A stretch of DNA of 64,000 bases. Source: Oscillibacter valericigenes. GTDB taxonomy: Bacteria > Bacillota > Clostridia > Oscillospirales > Oscillospiraceae. The translations under genes were made by a program, and so were the position numbers. Position 1 is the first letter of the stretch; the number at the start of each line of letters is the position of its first letter. Positions 8,623-16,747 of the stretch are shown here, piece after piece. The DNA is taken from the NCBI RefSeq assembly GCF_021531435.1, contig NZ_JAFBIS010000008.1, forward strand, positions 60,505-124,504, given 5' to 3'. The notes under the pieces were generated by a model. The model saw only the letters and a program-made list of their open reading frames with translations, made no database searches and was not told the origin of the DNA.

Positions 8623-8871
8623 TTACGCTTCCCGTCCCAGCAGCCAGTCCGCGGACACGCCGAAGATGTCCGCCAGAGCCTTCAGTTCGACATCGGATAC
8701 CGGGCGTTTCTGCCCCTCCAGAAGGGACAGGGCGGGCACGCTGATCTCCACGCCCCGGGTCTGGAGCTTCGCCAGCAGCTCCACCTGCTTCATACCGGCG
8801 GCAAGTCTGGCCTCTGTCACGCGGGCGCCCACGATATTCCGTTCTCCCAGCGCAAGCCGCCGCGGTTTCAT
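8623..8871 (-). CDS. Xre-family transcriptional regulator
   Basis: An 82-residue DNA-binding protein with one HTH domain: TEARLAAGMKQVELLAKLQTRG is the recognition region, and the C-terminus DIFGVSADWLLGREA is the common ending of Xre regulators. The ATG at 8871 is chosen over the ATG at 8877 because the GGGGAG ribosome site is six bases from the former and abuts the latter. A perfect inverted repeat (8916-8938) upstream is a likely autoregulatory operator. It is flanked by its own terminator and a divergent promoter-like signal, so it is probably monocistronic. Confidence 0.85.
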   Translation of the reverse strand: MKPRRLALGERNIVGARVTEARLAAGMKQVELLAKLQTRGVEISVPALSLLEGQKRPVSDVELKALADIFGVSADWLLGREA

Positions 8872-8911
8872 CCTCATCTCCCCTTTTGGCTTAGTATATG
8901 CAAAAAAGTCC

Positions 8912-8940
8912 TTGCTATATTTGGCAATACCAAATATAAC
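8912..8940. promoter_or_regulatory. Inverted-repeat operator overlapping a plus-strand promoter-like signal
   Basis: TATATTTGG (8916-8924) and CCAAATATA (8930-8938) form a perfect 9-bp dyad with a 5-bp centre, 45 bp upstream of the Xre start. On the plus strand TTGCTA (8912-8917) and TATAAC (8935-8940) are 17 bp apart with the dyad between them, as a repressor site would be. The dyad resembles an Xre operator (inference). Confidence 0.55.
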
Positions 8941-9012
8941 GAGATAAATGCTTGATTTTTGGAGAAAGGCGGCTCAGCACATGACCTTCCTGATCATCAC
9001 CGAGGACCCCTC

Positions 9013-9060
9013 CGCAGGCGCCCTCCCGCCGGGAGGACGCCTGCGTTTATTCTTTTGTTT
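9013..9060. terminator. Strong GC-rich hairpin with a T-rich tail on the plus side, next to the tepA stop
   Basis: CGCAGGCG (9013-9020) pairs with CGCCTGCG (9038-9045) and CCTCCC (9022-9027) with GGGAGG (9031-9036), one mismatch, 3-nt loop. The T-rich tail (TTTATTCTTTTGTTTT) lies on the plus side, although the gene that ends here is on the minus strand. It may end a short plus-strand transcript or protect the tepA 3' end. Confidence 0.5.
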
Positions 9061-9763
9061 TCCGTTCCCCGATCTGCCGGTACAGGCAGGCAAGGCCGTC
9101 GGAGAGGCCGCCCACCGCGTCGATGATGCCCTTTCGCACCGCCTCCTCGCCGTAGAGGACGCTGCCCACATCGGCGGCCATGTCGTCCTTTTTCAGCATC
9201 AGGGTCTGGAAGTCCTCCGCGCTGATTTGGCTGTGTCCGGACACAAAGGCCACAATGCGGTCCTGGAGCCGCTGGAAGTAGTTGTAAGTCTGGGGGGCGG
9301 CGATGACGGTGCCGCTCATGCGGACGGGGTGGATGGTCATGGCGGCGGAGGGCACCGCGAAGCTCCGCTTCGCCGCCACCGCCAGCGGCACACCGATGGA
9401 GTGGCTGCCACCCAGGACGATAGAGACCGTGGGCTTCGTCATGCTGGCGATCATTTCGGCGATGGCAAGGCCCGCCTCCACATCGCCTCCCACCGTGTTC
9501 AGGAGGAACAGCACACCGTCCACCTCCCCGCTCTCCTCCAGCCGGGCGAGAAGGGGCAGGACGTGCTCATATTTCGTGGTCTTGGAGGTATTGGATGCGG
9601 TGGAGTGGCCCTCGATCTGACCGATGATGGTCAGGGTGTACACCGTGCCGTGAGGCGTGCGGGTCAGGGCGGAGCCGAAGTCCAGGAGGTTCTGTGTCGT
9701 CTCCTTGGCCTCGTCGGAGCCGTTTTCCCCGGACGGCTCGGCGGGCTTGGTATTTTCGGTCAT
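9047..9763 (-). CDS. tepA: TepA/ClpP-like serine protease
   Basis: A 238-residue cytoplasmic protein of the ClpP/crotonase fold, closest in pattern to the Firmicutes TepA group. The central fold begins at about residue 40 (VYTLTIIGQIEG). LLNTVGGDVEAGLAIAEMI corresponds to the ClpP NSPGG region. GGSHSIG (118-124) carries the likely nucleophile Ser122, and TIHPVRM carries His145. The Asp of the triad was not assigned. The N-terminal 38 residues are acidic and low-complexity. The ATG at 9763 is chosen over 9796 because only it has a well-placed GTGAGGG site. It may degrade signal peptides or other short substrates (family suggestion). Confidence 0.8.
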   Translation of the reverse strand: MTENTKPAEPSGENGSDEAKETTQNLLDFGSALTRTPHGTVYTLTIIGQIEGHSTASNTSKTTKYEHVLPLLARLEESGEVDGVLFLLNTVGGDVEAGLAIAEMIASMTKPTVSIVLGGSHSIGVPLAVAAKRSFAVPSAAMTIHPVRMSGTVIAAPQTYNYFQRLQDRIVAFVSGHSQISAEDFQTLMLKKDDMAADVGSVLYGEEAVRKGIIDAVGGLSDGLACLYRQIGERKTKE

Positions 9764-9824
9764 ATTATCCCTCACTTTCCCCGGTATTGTCTCCATTTTT
9801 ATGAAAACTACACGCGCTCCGGGG

Positions 9825-9853
9825 TTTCTTTTTCCACTGCTCCGTGCTATACT
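9825..9853 (+). promoter_or_regulatory. Predicted promoter of the proline operon
   Basis: TTTCTT (9825-9830) and TATACT (9848-9853) are 17 bp apart, and TATACT ends 34 bp before the proB start. The -35 is weak and the -10 is good. Confidence 0.4.
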
Positions 9854-9887
9854 GATTCATATTTTTCAAAAGCCGGGAGCTGATACC

Positions 9888-10706
9888 ATGGAACAGAAAA
9901 AACAGCGCATTGTGGTAAAGGTGGGCACCTCCACCCTCACCCATGACTCCGGGGCGGTGGACCTCAGGAGCATGGAGCATCTGGTACGGGTGCTGTCCGA
10001 CCTCAGCGGCGCGGGACATGAGGTCATTCTGGTGACCTCCGGCGCTATCGCCGTGGGCACCGCCAGGCTGGGGCTCCCGGAGCGGCCAAAGGAGCTGCGG
10101 ATGAAGCAGGCGGCCGCCGCCGTGGGCCAGTGCCGCATGATGCATATTTACGACAAGCTCTTTTCCGAGTACAACCGCACCATGGCCCAGATTTTGCTGA
10201 CCGGGGACGATGTGGAGGACCCGGACCGGGCGGAACATCTGCGCAGCACCTTCTCCGCTCTGCTGGAAATGGGCGTCATCCCGGTGGTGAACGAAAACGA
10301 CTCCGTGTCCTCCGCCGAGATCGAGACCGGGCACCACAAGGTGCTGGGCGACAACGACACCCTGTCCGCTATCGTGGCGGAGCTGTGCCGGGCGGACCTG
10401 CTGGTATTGCTCTCCGACATCGACGGGCTCTACAACGCCGACCCCAAGCGGTATCCCGGCGCCAGGCTCCTCCATCAGGTGAAGGAGCTGACGCCGGAGA
10501 TCCTGGAAATGGCCGGCGGCGCGGGAAGCTGGCGGGGCACCGGCGGCATGGCCACCAAGCTCTCCGCCGCCCGCATCGCCATGAACGCCGGGTGCGACAT
10601 GGTCATCACCAACGGAGAACGGATGGAAGACCTCTACGGCATCGTGGGGGGAAAAGACATCGGCACGCGGTTTTTGGCCGCCGGATATGAGGAGGGACGC
10701 GTATGA
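9888..10706 (+). CDS. proB: Glutamate 5-kinase, short form without PUA domain
   Basis: Catalyses the first step of proline synthesis: glutamate plus ATP gives gamma-glutamyl phosphate. The 272-residue protein is only the amino-acid-kinase domain: VVKVGTSTLT near the start, VTSGAIAVG around residues 50-58, ENDSVS near 140 and LLSDIDGLYNADP in the nucleotide-binding half. The C-terminal PUA domain of the E. coli enzyme (about 367 aa) is missing, as in many Firmicutes. The start at 9888 follows GGGAGC and gives a normal N-terminus. It overlaps proA by ATGA, so proB, proA and proC form one operon. Confidence 0.96.
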   Translation: MEQKKQRIVVKVGTSTLTHDSGAVDLRSMEHLVRVLSDLSGAGHEVILVTSGAIAVGTARLGLPERPKELRMKQAAAAVGQCRMMHIYDKLFSEYNRTMAQILLTGDDVEDPDRAEHLRSTFSALLEMGVIPVVNENDSVSSAEIETGHHKVLGDNDTLSAIVAELCRADLLVLLSDIDGLYNADPKRYPGARLLHQVKELTPEILEMAGGAGSWRGTGGMATKLSAARIAMNAGCDMVITNGERMEDLYGIVGGKDIGTRFLAAGYEEGRV

Positions 10707-11950
10707 CCGCATTACAGCAGCAGGGCAAACTGGCAAAGGACGCAACTTACATATTGGCTACCGCCGGGACTGCGAAGAAAAACGCTGCCCTGGCCGCCAT
10801 CGCGGACATTTTGACACAGCGGCAGGACGAATGGTTATCCGCCAACGCAGCCGACGTATCGGCGGCAAAGGAGGCGGGGATGCGCCCCGCCATGCTGGAC
10901 CGCCTGACCCTCACCCCGGAGCGCATCGCCGGCATCGTGGATGGCGTGCGGCAGGTGTCCGCTCTGCCGGACCCCATCGGCCAGGTCACGAAGATGGAGA
11001 CCCGGCCCAACGGACTCATCATCGGCCGGCGGCGGGTGCCTCTTGGCGTCATCGCTATCATTTTCGAGGCCCGGCCCAACGTCACCGTGGACGCGGCGGC
11101 GCTGTGCCTGAAATCCGGCAACGTGTGCATTCTTCGGGGCGGCAAGGAGGCCATCCGCTCCAACCGCTGCGTGGTCAAGCTCATGCGGGAGGCGCTTCAC
11201 TCTGTGGGACTGCCGGAGGACTGCATCTCCCTGGTGCAGGACACCAGCCATGAGACGGCCAACGAGCTGATGCACCTGGACGGCTATGTGGACGTCCTCA
11301 TCCCCCGTGGCGGCGCGGGGCTGATCCGGGCGGTGGCGCAGGAGGCCAGCGTGCCGGTCATCCGCACCGGCGAGGGCGTGTGCCACATCTACGTGGACGA
11401 CGAGGCCGACCTGGACATGGCTGCCAAGGTGCTGTTCAACGCCAAGTGCTCCCGGCCCTCCGTGTGCAACGCCGTGGAGTGCGTGCTGGTCCAGGAGGAC
11501 ATCGCCAGGGACTTCTGGTCCAAGGCCCTGCCCCTGCTGGACGAAAAGGCCGTGGAGCTGCGGGCCGACGCTGCTGCTCTGGACATTCTTGGCACCCGTG
11601 CCCTGCCCGCCGCCGAGAGCGACTGGGACGCGGAATACGACGACTACATTCTGGCCGTCCGGACGGTGAAGGACATGGACGAGGCCATCCGGTTCATCAA
11701 CCAGCACGGCACCGGGCACTCCGAGGCCATCATCACGAAGAACTACTTCAAGGCCCAGCACTTCCTGGACCAGGTGGACGCGGCGGCGGTATACGTCAAC
11801 GCCTCCACCCGGTTCACCGACGGCGGCGAATTCGGCCTGGGGGCCGAGATCGGCATCTCCACCCAGAAGATGCACGCCCGGGGCCCTATGGGGCTGGAGG
11901 AACTGACCTCCTGCAAGTACGTCATTTACGGCGAGGGACAGGTGCGCTGA
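10703..11950 (+). CDS. proA: Gamma-glutamyl phosphate reductase
   Basis: NADPH-dependent reductase of the ALDH fold, converting gamma-glutamyl phosphate to glutamate semialdehyde, the second proline step. The 415 residues match the family length. The active-site cysteine lies in TGEGVCHIYVDD (Cys227). PLGVIAIIFEARPNVT and the C-terminal TRFTDGGEFGLGAEIGIST are standard blocks. It overlaps proB by 4 bp. A hypothetical membrane protein and proC follow on the same strand. Confidence 0.97.
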   Translation: MTALQQQGKLAKDATYILATAGTAKKNAALAAIADILTQRQDEWLSANAADVSAAKEAGMRPAMLDRLTLTPERIAGIVDGVRQVSALPDPIGQVTKMETRPNGLIIGRRRVPLGVIAIIFEARPNVTVDAAALCLKSGNVCILRGGKEAIRSNRCVVKLMREALHSVGLPEDCISLVQDTSHETANELMHLDGYVDVLIPRGGAGLIRAVAQEASVPVIRTGEGVCHIYVDDEADLDMAAKVLFNAKCSRPSVCNAVECVLVQEDIARDFWSKALPLLDEKAVELRADAAALDILGTRALPAAESDWDAEYDDYILAVRTVKDMDEAIRFINQHGTGHSEAIITKNYFKAQHFLDQVDAAAVYVNASTRFTDGGEFGLGAEIGISTQKMHARGPMGLEELTSCKYVIYGEGQVR

Positions 11951-11971
11951 CACTAGAAAGGAAAAACTGCC

Positions 11972-12415
11972 GTGCCGGATTTTCTGCTCAGCATTCTGAT
12001 AGGGCTCAGTCTTTGCTATGCGGCCGGACGCCGGATCAGGCCGCTGCCCCTGAAAATAGCGTTGATCGCCGTGCTGACGGTCCTGACGTTACTGAGCTGT
12101 CTGGACGTTCCCGCGGCGCGGTATCCGCTGATCACCGCCGGCATGCTGCTGATCGCCGCTGCCTGCTGGAACGGCCGGAAGCAGCCGGAGCGGGTCCCTG
12201 CCTTGCTGCTTTTTGTGGTTTTGTTCGGTCTCCTTCCCGTCATAGGACTGGTCCGGCAGTGGATGCCCGGAACTTATCCCTACCGGGGAGAAGGATGGCA
12301 GGAGGACATTTTTTACTGTGTTATCAGTCTGCCGGCGGGGCTTGCCTCCGTTGTCTCCCTGATCCGCATTTTACTGGAAAAACATGGCCGTAACGGTCAA
12401 AAAGAGGTGGATTGA
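11972..12415 (+). CDS. Hypothetical membrane protein inside the proline operon
   Basis: A 147-residue protein with a GTG start (11972) after AGAAAGG. Hydrophobic segments are visible at about 3-17, 27-44, 50-66, 75-93 and 114-132, so it is probably an integral membrane protein. No family motif was recognised. It sits between proA (21 bp gap) and proC, and its TGA lies just before the proC ATG. This suggests it is co-transcribed with the proline genes, though nothing in it points to proline metabolism. Its codon use is somewhat less GC-biased than that of proA. Confidence 0.6.
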   Translation: MPDFLLSILIGLSLCYAAGRRIRPLPLKIALIAVLTVLTLLSCLDVPAARYPLITAGMLLIAAACWNGRKQPERVPALLLFVVLFGLLPVIGLVRQWMPGTYPYRGEGWQEDIFYCVISLPAGLASVVSLIRILLEKHGRNGQKEVD

Positions 12416-12417
12416 AT

Positions 12418-13218
12418 ATGGCAACTTTAGGTTTTATCGGCACCGGCAACATGGGCGGAGCCCTGGCCCGGGCCGCCTGCAAAAGTATCCCCAGCGACCA
12501 GGTGTTTCTGGCGAACCGCACCGTGGAAAAAGCCAGGGCTTTGGCGGAGGAGCTGGAGTGCCGGGTGACGGACAACGAGGCCATCGCGGAGAGCGCCGAC
12601 TTTATCTTCCTGGGGGTAAAGCCCCAGATAATGGCGGACCTCTTGGCGGAGATCGGCCCCGTGCTGGCAAAGCGAGAGAGCCGCTTCATCCTGGTGACCA
12701 TGGCGGCTGGCCTCACCATCGCCCGCATCCAGGAGCTGGCAGGCGGGAACTACCCCGTCATACGCATCATGCCCAACACGCCCGCCGCCATCGGCGAGGG
12801 TATGATTTTGTACGCCTGCGGCGAGGGCGTTGCCCAAACTGAAGAAAAAGTATTCCTGGACGCTATGGCCGGAGCGGGGCGGTTCTCCCCTCTGCCGGAA
12901 AAGCTGATCGACGCCGGTTCCGCCGTGTCCGGCTGCGGCCCCGCTTTCGTGGACCTGTTCATTGAAGCGCTGGCCGACGGCGGCGTGGCCTGCGGCCTGC
13001 CCCGGGCGGCGGCCATGGAATACGCGGCCCAGATGGTGCTGGGCTCCGCCCGGCTGGTCCTGGAGAGCGGCAAGCACCCCGGCGTTCTGAAAGACGCCGT
13101 CTGCTCCCCCGGCGGCACCACCATCCAGGGCGTCCGAACCCTGGAGGAGGCGGGCTTCCGGGGAGCCGTCATGGACGCGGTCATCGCAGCCTACGAGAAA
13201 AATGCTGATTTGAAATAA
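12418..13218 (+). CDS. proC: Pyrroline-5-carboxylate reductase
   Basis: Reduces pyrroline-5-carboxylate to proline with NAD(P)H, the last step of the pathway. The 266-residue protein starts with the Rossmann motif GFIGTGNMGGALA (residues 5-17), contains VKPQIMADLL near 65 and RIMPNTPAAIGEG near 115. The C-terminal dimerisation block SPGGTTIQGVRTLEEAGFRGA is clear. The ATG at 12418 with AGAGGTGG upstream is chosen over the TTG at 12412. It is the last gene of the operon and is followed by a symmetric terminator. Confidence 0.96.
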   Translation: MATLGFIGTGNMGGALARAACKSIPSDQVFLANRTVEKARALAEELECRVTDNEAIAESADFIFLGVKPQIMADLLAEIGPVLAKRESRFILVTMAAGLTIARIQELAGGNYPVIRIMPNTPAAIGEGMILYACGEGVAQTEEKVFLDAMAGAGRFSPLPEKLIDAGSAVSGCGPAFVDLFIEALADGGVACGLPRAAAMEYAAQMVLGSARLVLESGKHPGVLKDAVCSPGGTTIQGVRTLEEAGFRGAVMDAVIAAYEKNADLK

Positions 13219-13224
13219 CACGCA

Positions 13225-13260
13225 AAAGAAAGCCCGGAGCGATGCTCCGGGCTTTCTTTT
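13225..13260. terminator. Bidirectional terminator between proC and the 5'-nucleotidase gene
   Basis: AGCCCGGAGC (13231-13240), loop GAT, GCTCCGGGCT (13244-13253), flanked by AAAAGAA and TTCTTTT. It serves the two convergent genes. Confidence 0.85.
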
Positions 13261-13274
13261 ATGGACGCAGCTTT

Positions 13275-15119
13275 TCAGGCGGCGGGGATCGTCAGGACCT
13301 GGCCGATGTAGATCATGCCGGGATCCTTGACGGTGGCCTTGTTAGCCTCGTAGATGACGCCCCACTTGGTGCCGGTGCCGTAGGTCTTCTGGGCGATGCT
13401 CCACAGGCAGTCGCCGGCAACCACGGTGTAGGTGCCGCTCTCGGCGGCGGGTTTTTCAGGCTCCGCGGGCTTGGCAGGCTCCACAGGCTGCTCAGGCTCG
13501 GCGGGCGCGGTCACGATGGTGATGCGGCCGGCGGGGGCGGCATACTCCTGCCCCACGGTGCCATTCAGCTCTTCCACAATGTAGTTGATCAGGACCTGGT
13601 TATCGATCATCACACAGTCCTTGATGATCTCCACATTGTCAGTGCCGAACATGGCATAGCCGTCGCCCTGAGACTTCAGCATATAGTTGTGGGAGGCCAG
13701 GGTGTAGGTCTTGTTCACATCCAGAGGCTGGCCGCCGACCTGAATGTCGGAAACGCGGTAAGCGCCGTCCACCTTGACAAACATGTTCTTTTCATCCCGC
13801 ACCACGGAGGAGGGAATGGTGCTGTCAATGGTATAGGTCAGGCCGGAGACCTGCAGGAAGCCGCCGCTCTCGCCGGGATACGCGGAAGCGCCCAGCTCCA
13901 GAGCGTCCTTGATCTGCTGGCCGGTGACCTTCACCAGGCAGGCCTCATTGCCGAAGGGATGGACGTTGACGATGTCACCGTAGGTAATATCGCCGGCGGC
14001 AAGATTGGCACGGACGCCGCCGCCGTTGACGAAAGCCACATCAGCGCCCAGCATCACGCGGTAAGCGTCGGCGCACAGGTCGCCGAGGTTGGTCTCCGCA
14101 CTGCGGACAGCGCGCTTGCCGTCGGCGCCGTTGATGGTCAGTTCCACTTCTGTCTTGGCCACCACCGTATTCTGCAGGGCGTCGAACTTCTCGGTCACAC
14201 CGGCGATGTAAGCCGTGGTATCGGCGTCGGCAGTCACATTGGCCAAGTCGATGTTCTCACAGGTGATGGTGCCGTCGGCTTTGATGGTGATCTTGCCCAC
14301 GTTGGCCAGCTTGGTGCCGGTCTGGGCGAAAGCCACGTCGTTGCCGGCCTTATCCTTCACGGTCTCGGCAAAAGTGGAGTGGGAGTGGCCGTCAATGAAA
14401 GCGTCAAAGCCGGTGGTGTTGGCGATGACTTCCTTGGAAGTCCAGGGGGAGGACTCTCCGTCAATGCCCAGGTGTCCCAGGCCGATGACGTAGTCCGCTC
14501 CGGCGGCTTCCGCCGCGTCGATGGCCTTCTGTGCCGCGGCGTACAGCTCCTGGCCGTTGCCGCCTTCACAGAAACCGTAGATATAGTTGCCGTTCCCGTC
14601 CTGGAAATAGGTCGGAGTGGACTTGGTGAAGGTCTCGGGGGTGGTCAGGCCCACGAAAGCGACCTTCTTGCCGTCCACCTCGAACAGCTTATAGGCGTCA
14701 AACACGGGCTTGCCGGTCTTATCTACAAAGTTGGCAGAGAGATAGGGGTACTCAGCCTTTTCCTTGGCCAGCTTCAGGAACTGGTCCATGTCGTAGTCGA
14801 ACTCATGGTTGCCGGGGACCGCCGCATCGTAGCCGATCTCGTTCATAATGTCCACGATGTACTCGCCCTTGGACAGCGTGCCGATCACGCCGCCCTGGAT
14901 GGCGTCACCGGCGTCCACCAGAAGATCGGCGTCCTTCGCCAGAGCCGCCACCTTGTCATAGGCTTCATAGCTGCAATGGACGTCATTGGTATGGAGAATG
15001 ACGATCTCATCCGCAGGCGCGGCAGAGATCACCGCCGCCTCCTCCGCGCTGGCGGTGACCGTCAGGGAGAACATCATGGCCAGGACCAGCAGCAGAGACA
15101 GAAGTTTCTTGCTCTTCAT
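13275..15119 (-). CDS. Secreted 5'-nucleotidase/cyclic-nucleotide phosphodiesterase with C-terminal LysM
   Basis: A 614-residue exported protein. An N-terminal signal peptide (about 1-25, KSKKLLSLLLVLAMMFSLTVTASA) precedes a calcineurin-like metallophosphatase domain with the metal motifs ILHTNDVHC (41-49), DAGDAIQGG, PGNHEFDYD and DGHSHS. A 5'-nucleotidase C-terminal domain (VNGGGVRANLAAGDI) follows. A Pro/Glu-rich linker leads to a LysM domain (about 565-614, YTVVAGDCLWSIAQKTYG) that should bind peptidoglycan. The probable role is to release nucleosides and phosphate outside the cell while tethered to the wall. GGAGGT precedes the ATG. It is monocistronic. Confidence 0.92.
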   Translation of the reverse strand: MKSKKLLSLLLVLAMMFSLTVTASAEEAAVISAAPADEIVILHTNDVHCSYEAYDKVAALAKDADLLVDAGDAIQGGVIGTLSKGEYIVDIMNEIGYDAAVPGNHEFDYDMDQFLKLAKEKAEYPYLSANFVDKTGKPVFDAYKLFEVDGKKVAFVGLTTPETFTKSTPTYFQDGNGNYIYGFCEGGNGQELYAAAQKAIDAAEAAGADYVIGLGHLGIDGESSPWTSKEVIANTTGFDAFIDGHSHSTFAETVKDKAGNDVAFAQTGTKLANVGKITIKADGTITCENIDLANVTADADTTAYIAGVTEKFDALQNTVVAKTEVELTINGADGKRAVRSAETNLGDLCADAYRVMLGADVAFVNGGGVRANLAAGDITYGDIVNVHPFGNEACLVKVTGQQIKDALELGASAYPGESGGFLQVSGLTYTIDSTIPSSVVRDEKNMFVKVDGAYRVSDIQVGGQPLDVNKTYTLASHNYMLKSQGDGYAMFGTDNVEIIKDCVMIDNQVLINYIVEELNGTVGQEYAAPAGRITIVTAPAEPEQPVEPAKPAEPEKPAAESGTYTVVAGDCLWSIAQKTYGTGTKWGVIYEANKATVKDPGMIYIGQVLTIPAA

Positions 15120-15165
15120 GTGTGTACCTCCTTTTGTTTTCAGGCAAAACCTGCCTATTGGTATG

Positions 15166-15171
15166 ATTATA
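15166..15171 (-). promoter_or_regulatory. -10 element of the 5'-nucleotidase gene
   Basis: TATAAT on the minus strand 46 bp upstream of the start codon. The best -35 at 17 bp spacing is poor (CTTTTT), so the promoter call is tentative. Confidence 0.35.
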
Positions 15172-15326
15172 TCATATCTGTCGGAAATAAAAAGCCCGGA
15201 GCGGAAAGTTCCGTGAAAAATTTTCGCCCGGTTATTGTAAATTTTTTGCTGTTTTCCGGTATGTCTGGTAATTTGAGAACAGGTGTGCTATACTGAATCT
15301 ATCAACAAAAATGGAGGGCGGTTTTT

Positions 15327-16703
15327 ATGCGTACGCTGTTCAAGGGCGGCACGGTGGTCTCCGGCACGGGGACGAAGCGGGCCGACCTGCTGGTCGAGGA
15401 CGAAAAAATCGTGGAAGCGGGAAAAAATCTGAAAACAGACGCCGACCGGGTGGTGGATGTGACCGGGTGCCTGCTGTTCCCCGGCTTTATCGACGCCCAC
15501 ACCCATTTTGACCTGGATGTGTGCAATACCACCACGGCGGATGATTTCTACACCGGAAGCCGGGCGGCGCTCCGGGGCGGCACCACCACCGTCATCGACT
15601 TCGCCTGCCCCAACAAGGGCGAGAGCCTGCACTACGGCCTGGACCTGTGGCACAAGAAGGCCGACGGACGGACCTTCTGCGACTACGGCTTCCACATGAC
15701 CATCGACGACTGGAACGAGTCCATCCGGGCGGAGCTGCCGGATATGTTCGCCAAGGGCGTGTCCTCTTTCAAAATGTACATGACCTATCCCGCTATGATG
15801 GTGGGCGACCGGGATATGTACTGGGCCCTGAAGGAGCTGAAATCCCTGGGCGGCATCTGCGGCGTACACTGTGAGAACGCCGGGGTCATCGACGGCATGA
15901 TCGCCGAGCGAAAAAACAGCGGGCAGTTCTCTCCCGCCTGCCACCCTCTGACCCGGCCGCCCTACCTGGAGGCGGAGGCGGTCAGCCGCCTGCTGCGCAT
16001 CGCCCAGGCGGCGGAGGCCCCGGTGGTCATCGTCCATCTTACCAACCAGGAGGCGCTGAAAGAGGTGCAGCACGCCCGGGACCGGGGCCAGAAGGTCTAC
16101 GTGGAGACCTGCCCCCAGTACCTGCTGCTGGATGACAGCGTGTACTTCAATGAGGACTACTCCCAGGCGGCCCGGTATGTCTGCGCGCCGCCCATCCGGG
16201 AAAAGGGGCAGCAGGCCCTTCTGTGGAAGGCCCTGCGGCGGGGCGACATCCAGACCATCTCCACCGACCACTGCTCCTTTACCCTGGAGCAAAAGGACGC
16301 GGGCCGGGAGGACTTTACCAAGATCCCCGGCGGTCTGCCCGGCGTGGAGACCCGGGGCGAGCTGATCTACTCCTACGGCGTGGCGGCCAAACGCATCACC
16401 GCCCAGCGGATGTGCCTGGCCCTCAGCGAAAACCCGGCGAAGCTATATGGCCTGTTCCCCCGGAAGGGCCGTCTGCAACCCGGCGCCGACGCCGACATCG
16501 TGGTCTACGACCCCGGCGCCAGCCACGTCATCCGGGCGGACGACTGCGTGACCAACGTAGACTACAACCCCTACGAGGGCTTTGTCACCGCCGGCGGCAT
16601 CCGGCAGGTGTGGCTCCGGGGCAATCTCGCCGTGGAGAACGGCAAGGTCCTGGACGAGACGCCCCAGGGCCGGTACATGGCCCGTGGAAAATGTTCCCTG
16701 TAA
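15327..16703 (+). CDS. Dihydropyrimidinase/D-hydantoinase-type amidohydrolase
   Basis: A 458-residue cyclic amidohydrolase that should open dihydropyrimidine or 5-substituted hydantoin rings. The binuclear metal site is visible: DAHTHFD with His58 and His60, the carboxylated Lys149 in SFKMYMTY, His182 in GVHCEN, His238 in VIVHLTN, and Asp in STDHCSF. GADADIVVYDP near the C-terminus is the usual amidohydrolase tail. A GGAGGG site precedes the start. It stands alone: no preA/preT or carbamoylase genes are adjacent, so substrate (pyrimidine, hydantoin or an allantoin-like ring) cannot be fixed. Confidence 0.88.
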   Translation: MRTLFKGGTVVSGTGTKRADLLVEDEKIVEAGKNLKTDADRVVDVTGCLLFPGFIDAHTHFDLDVCNTTTADDFYTGSRAALRGGTTTVIDFACPNKGESLHYGLDLWHKKADGRTFCDYGFHMTIDDWNESIRAELPDMFAKGVSSFKMYMTYPAMMVGDRDMYWALKELKSLGGICGVHCENAGVIDGMIAERKNSGQFSPACHPLTRPPYLEAEAVSRLLRIAQAAEAPVVIVHLTNQEALKEVQHARDRGQKVYVETCPQYLLLDDSVYFNEDYSQAARYVCAPPIREKGQQALLWKALRRGDIQTISTDHCSFTLEQKDAGREDFTKIPGGLPGVETRGELIYSYGVAAKRITAQRMCLALSENPAKLYGLFPRKGRLQPGADADIVVYDPGASHVIRADDCVTNVDYNPYEGFVTAGGIRQVWLRGNLAVENGKVLDETPQGRYMARGKCSL

Positions 16704-16742
16704 CAAAAAAACAGGCTGTGCGTGCGCACAGCCTGTTTTTTT
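16704..16742. terminator. Bidirectional terminator between hydantoinase and DUF4330 genes
   Basis: ACAGGCTGTGCG and its complement form a near-perfect hairpin flanked by A-run and T-run (AAAAAAA, TTTTTTT), suited to both convergent genes. Confidence 0.9.
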
Positions 16743-16747
16743 GATTC

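Noticed and set aside
8948..9883. Plus-strand 311-codon frame opposite tepA
   Set aside because: Runs through a hairpin and is antisense to the whole protease gene; only its first 100 bases might be transcribed as a small RNA.
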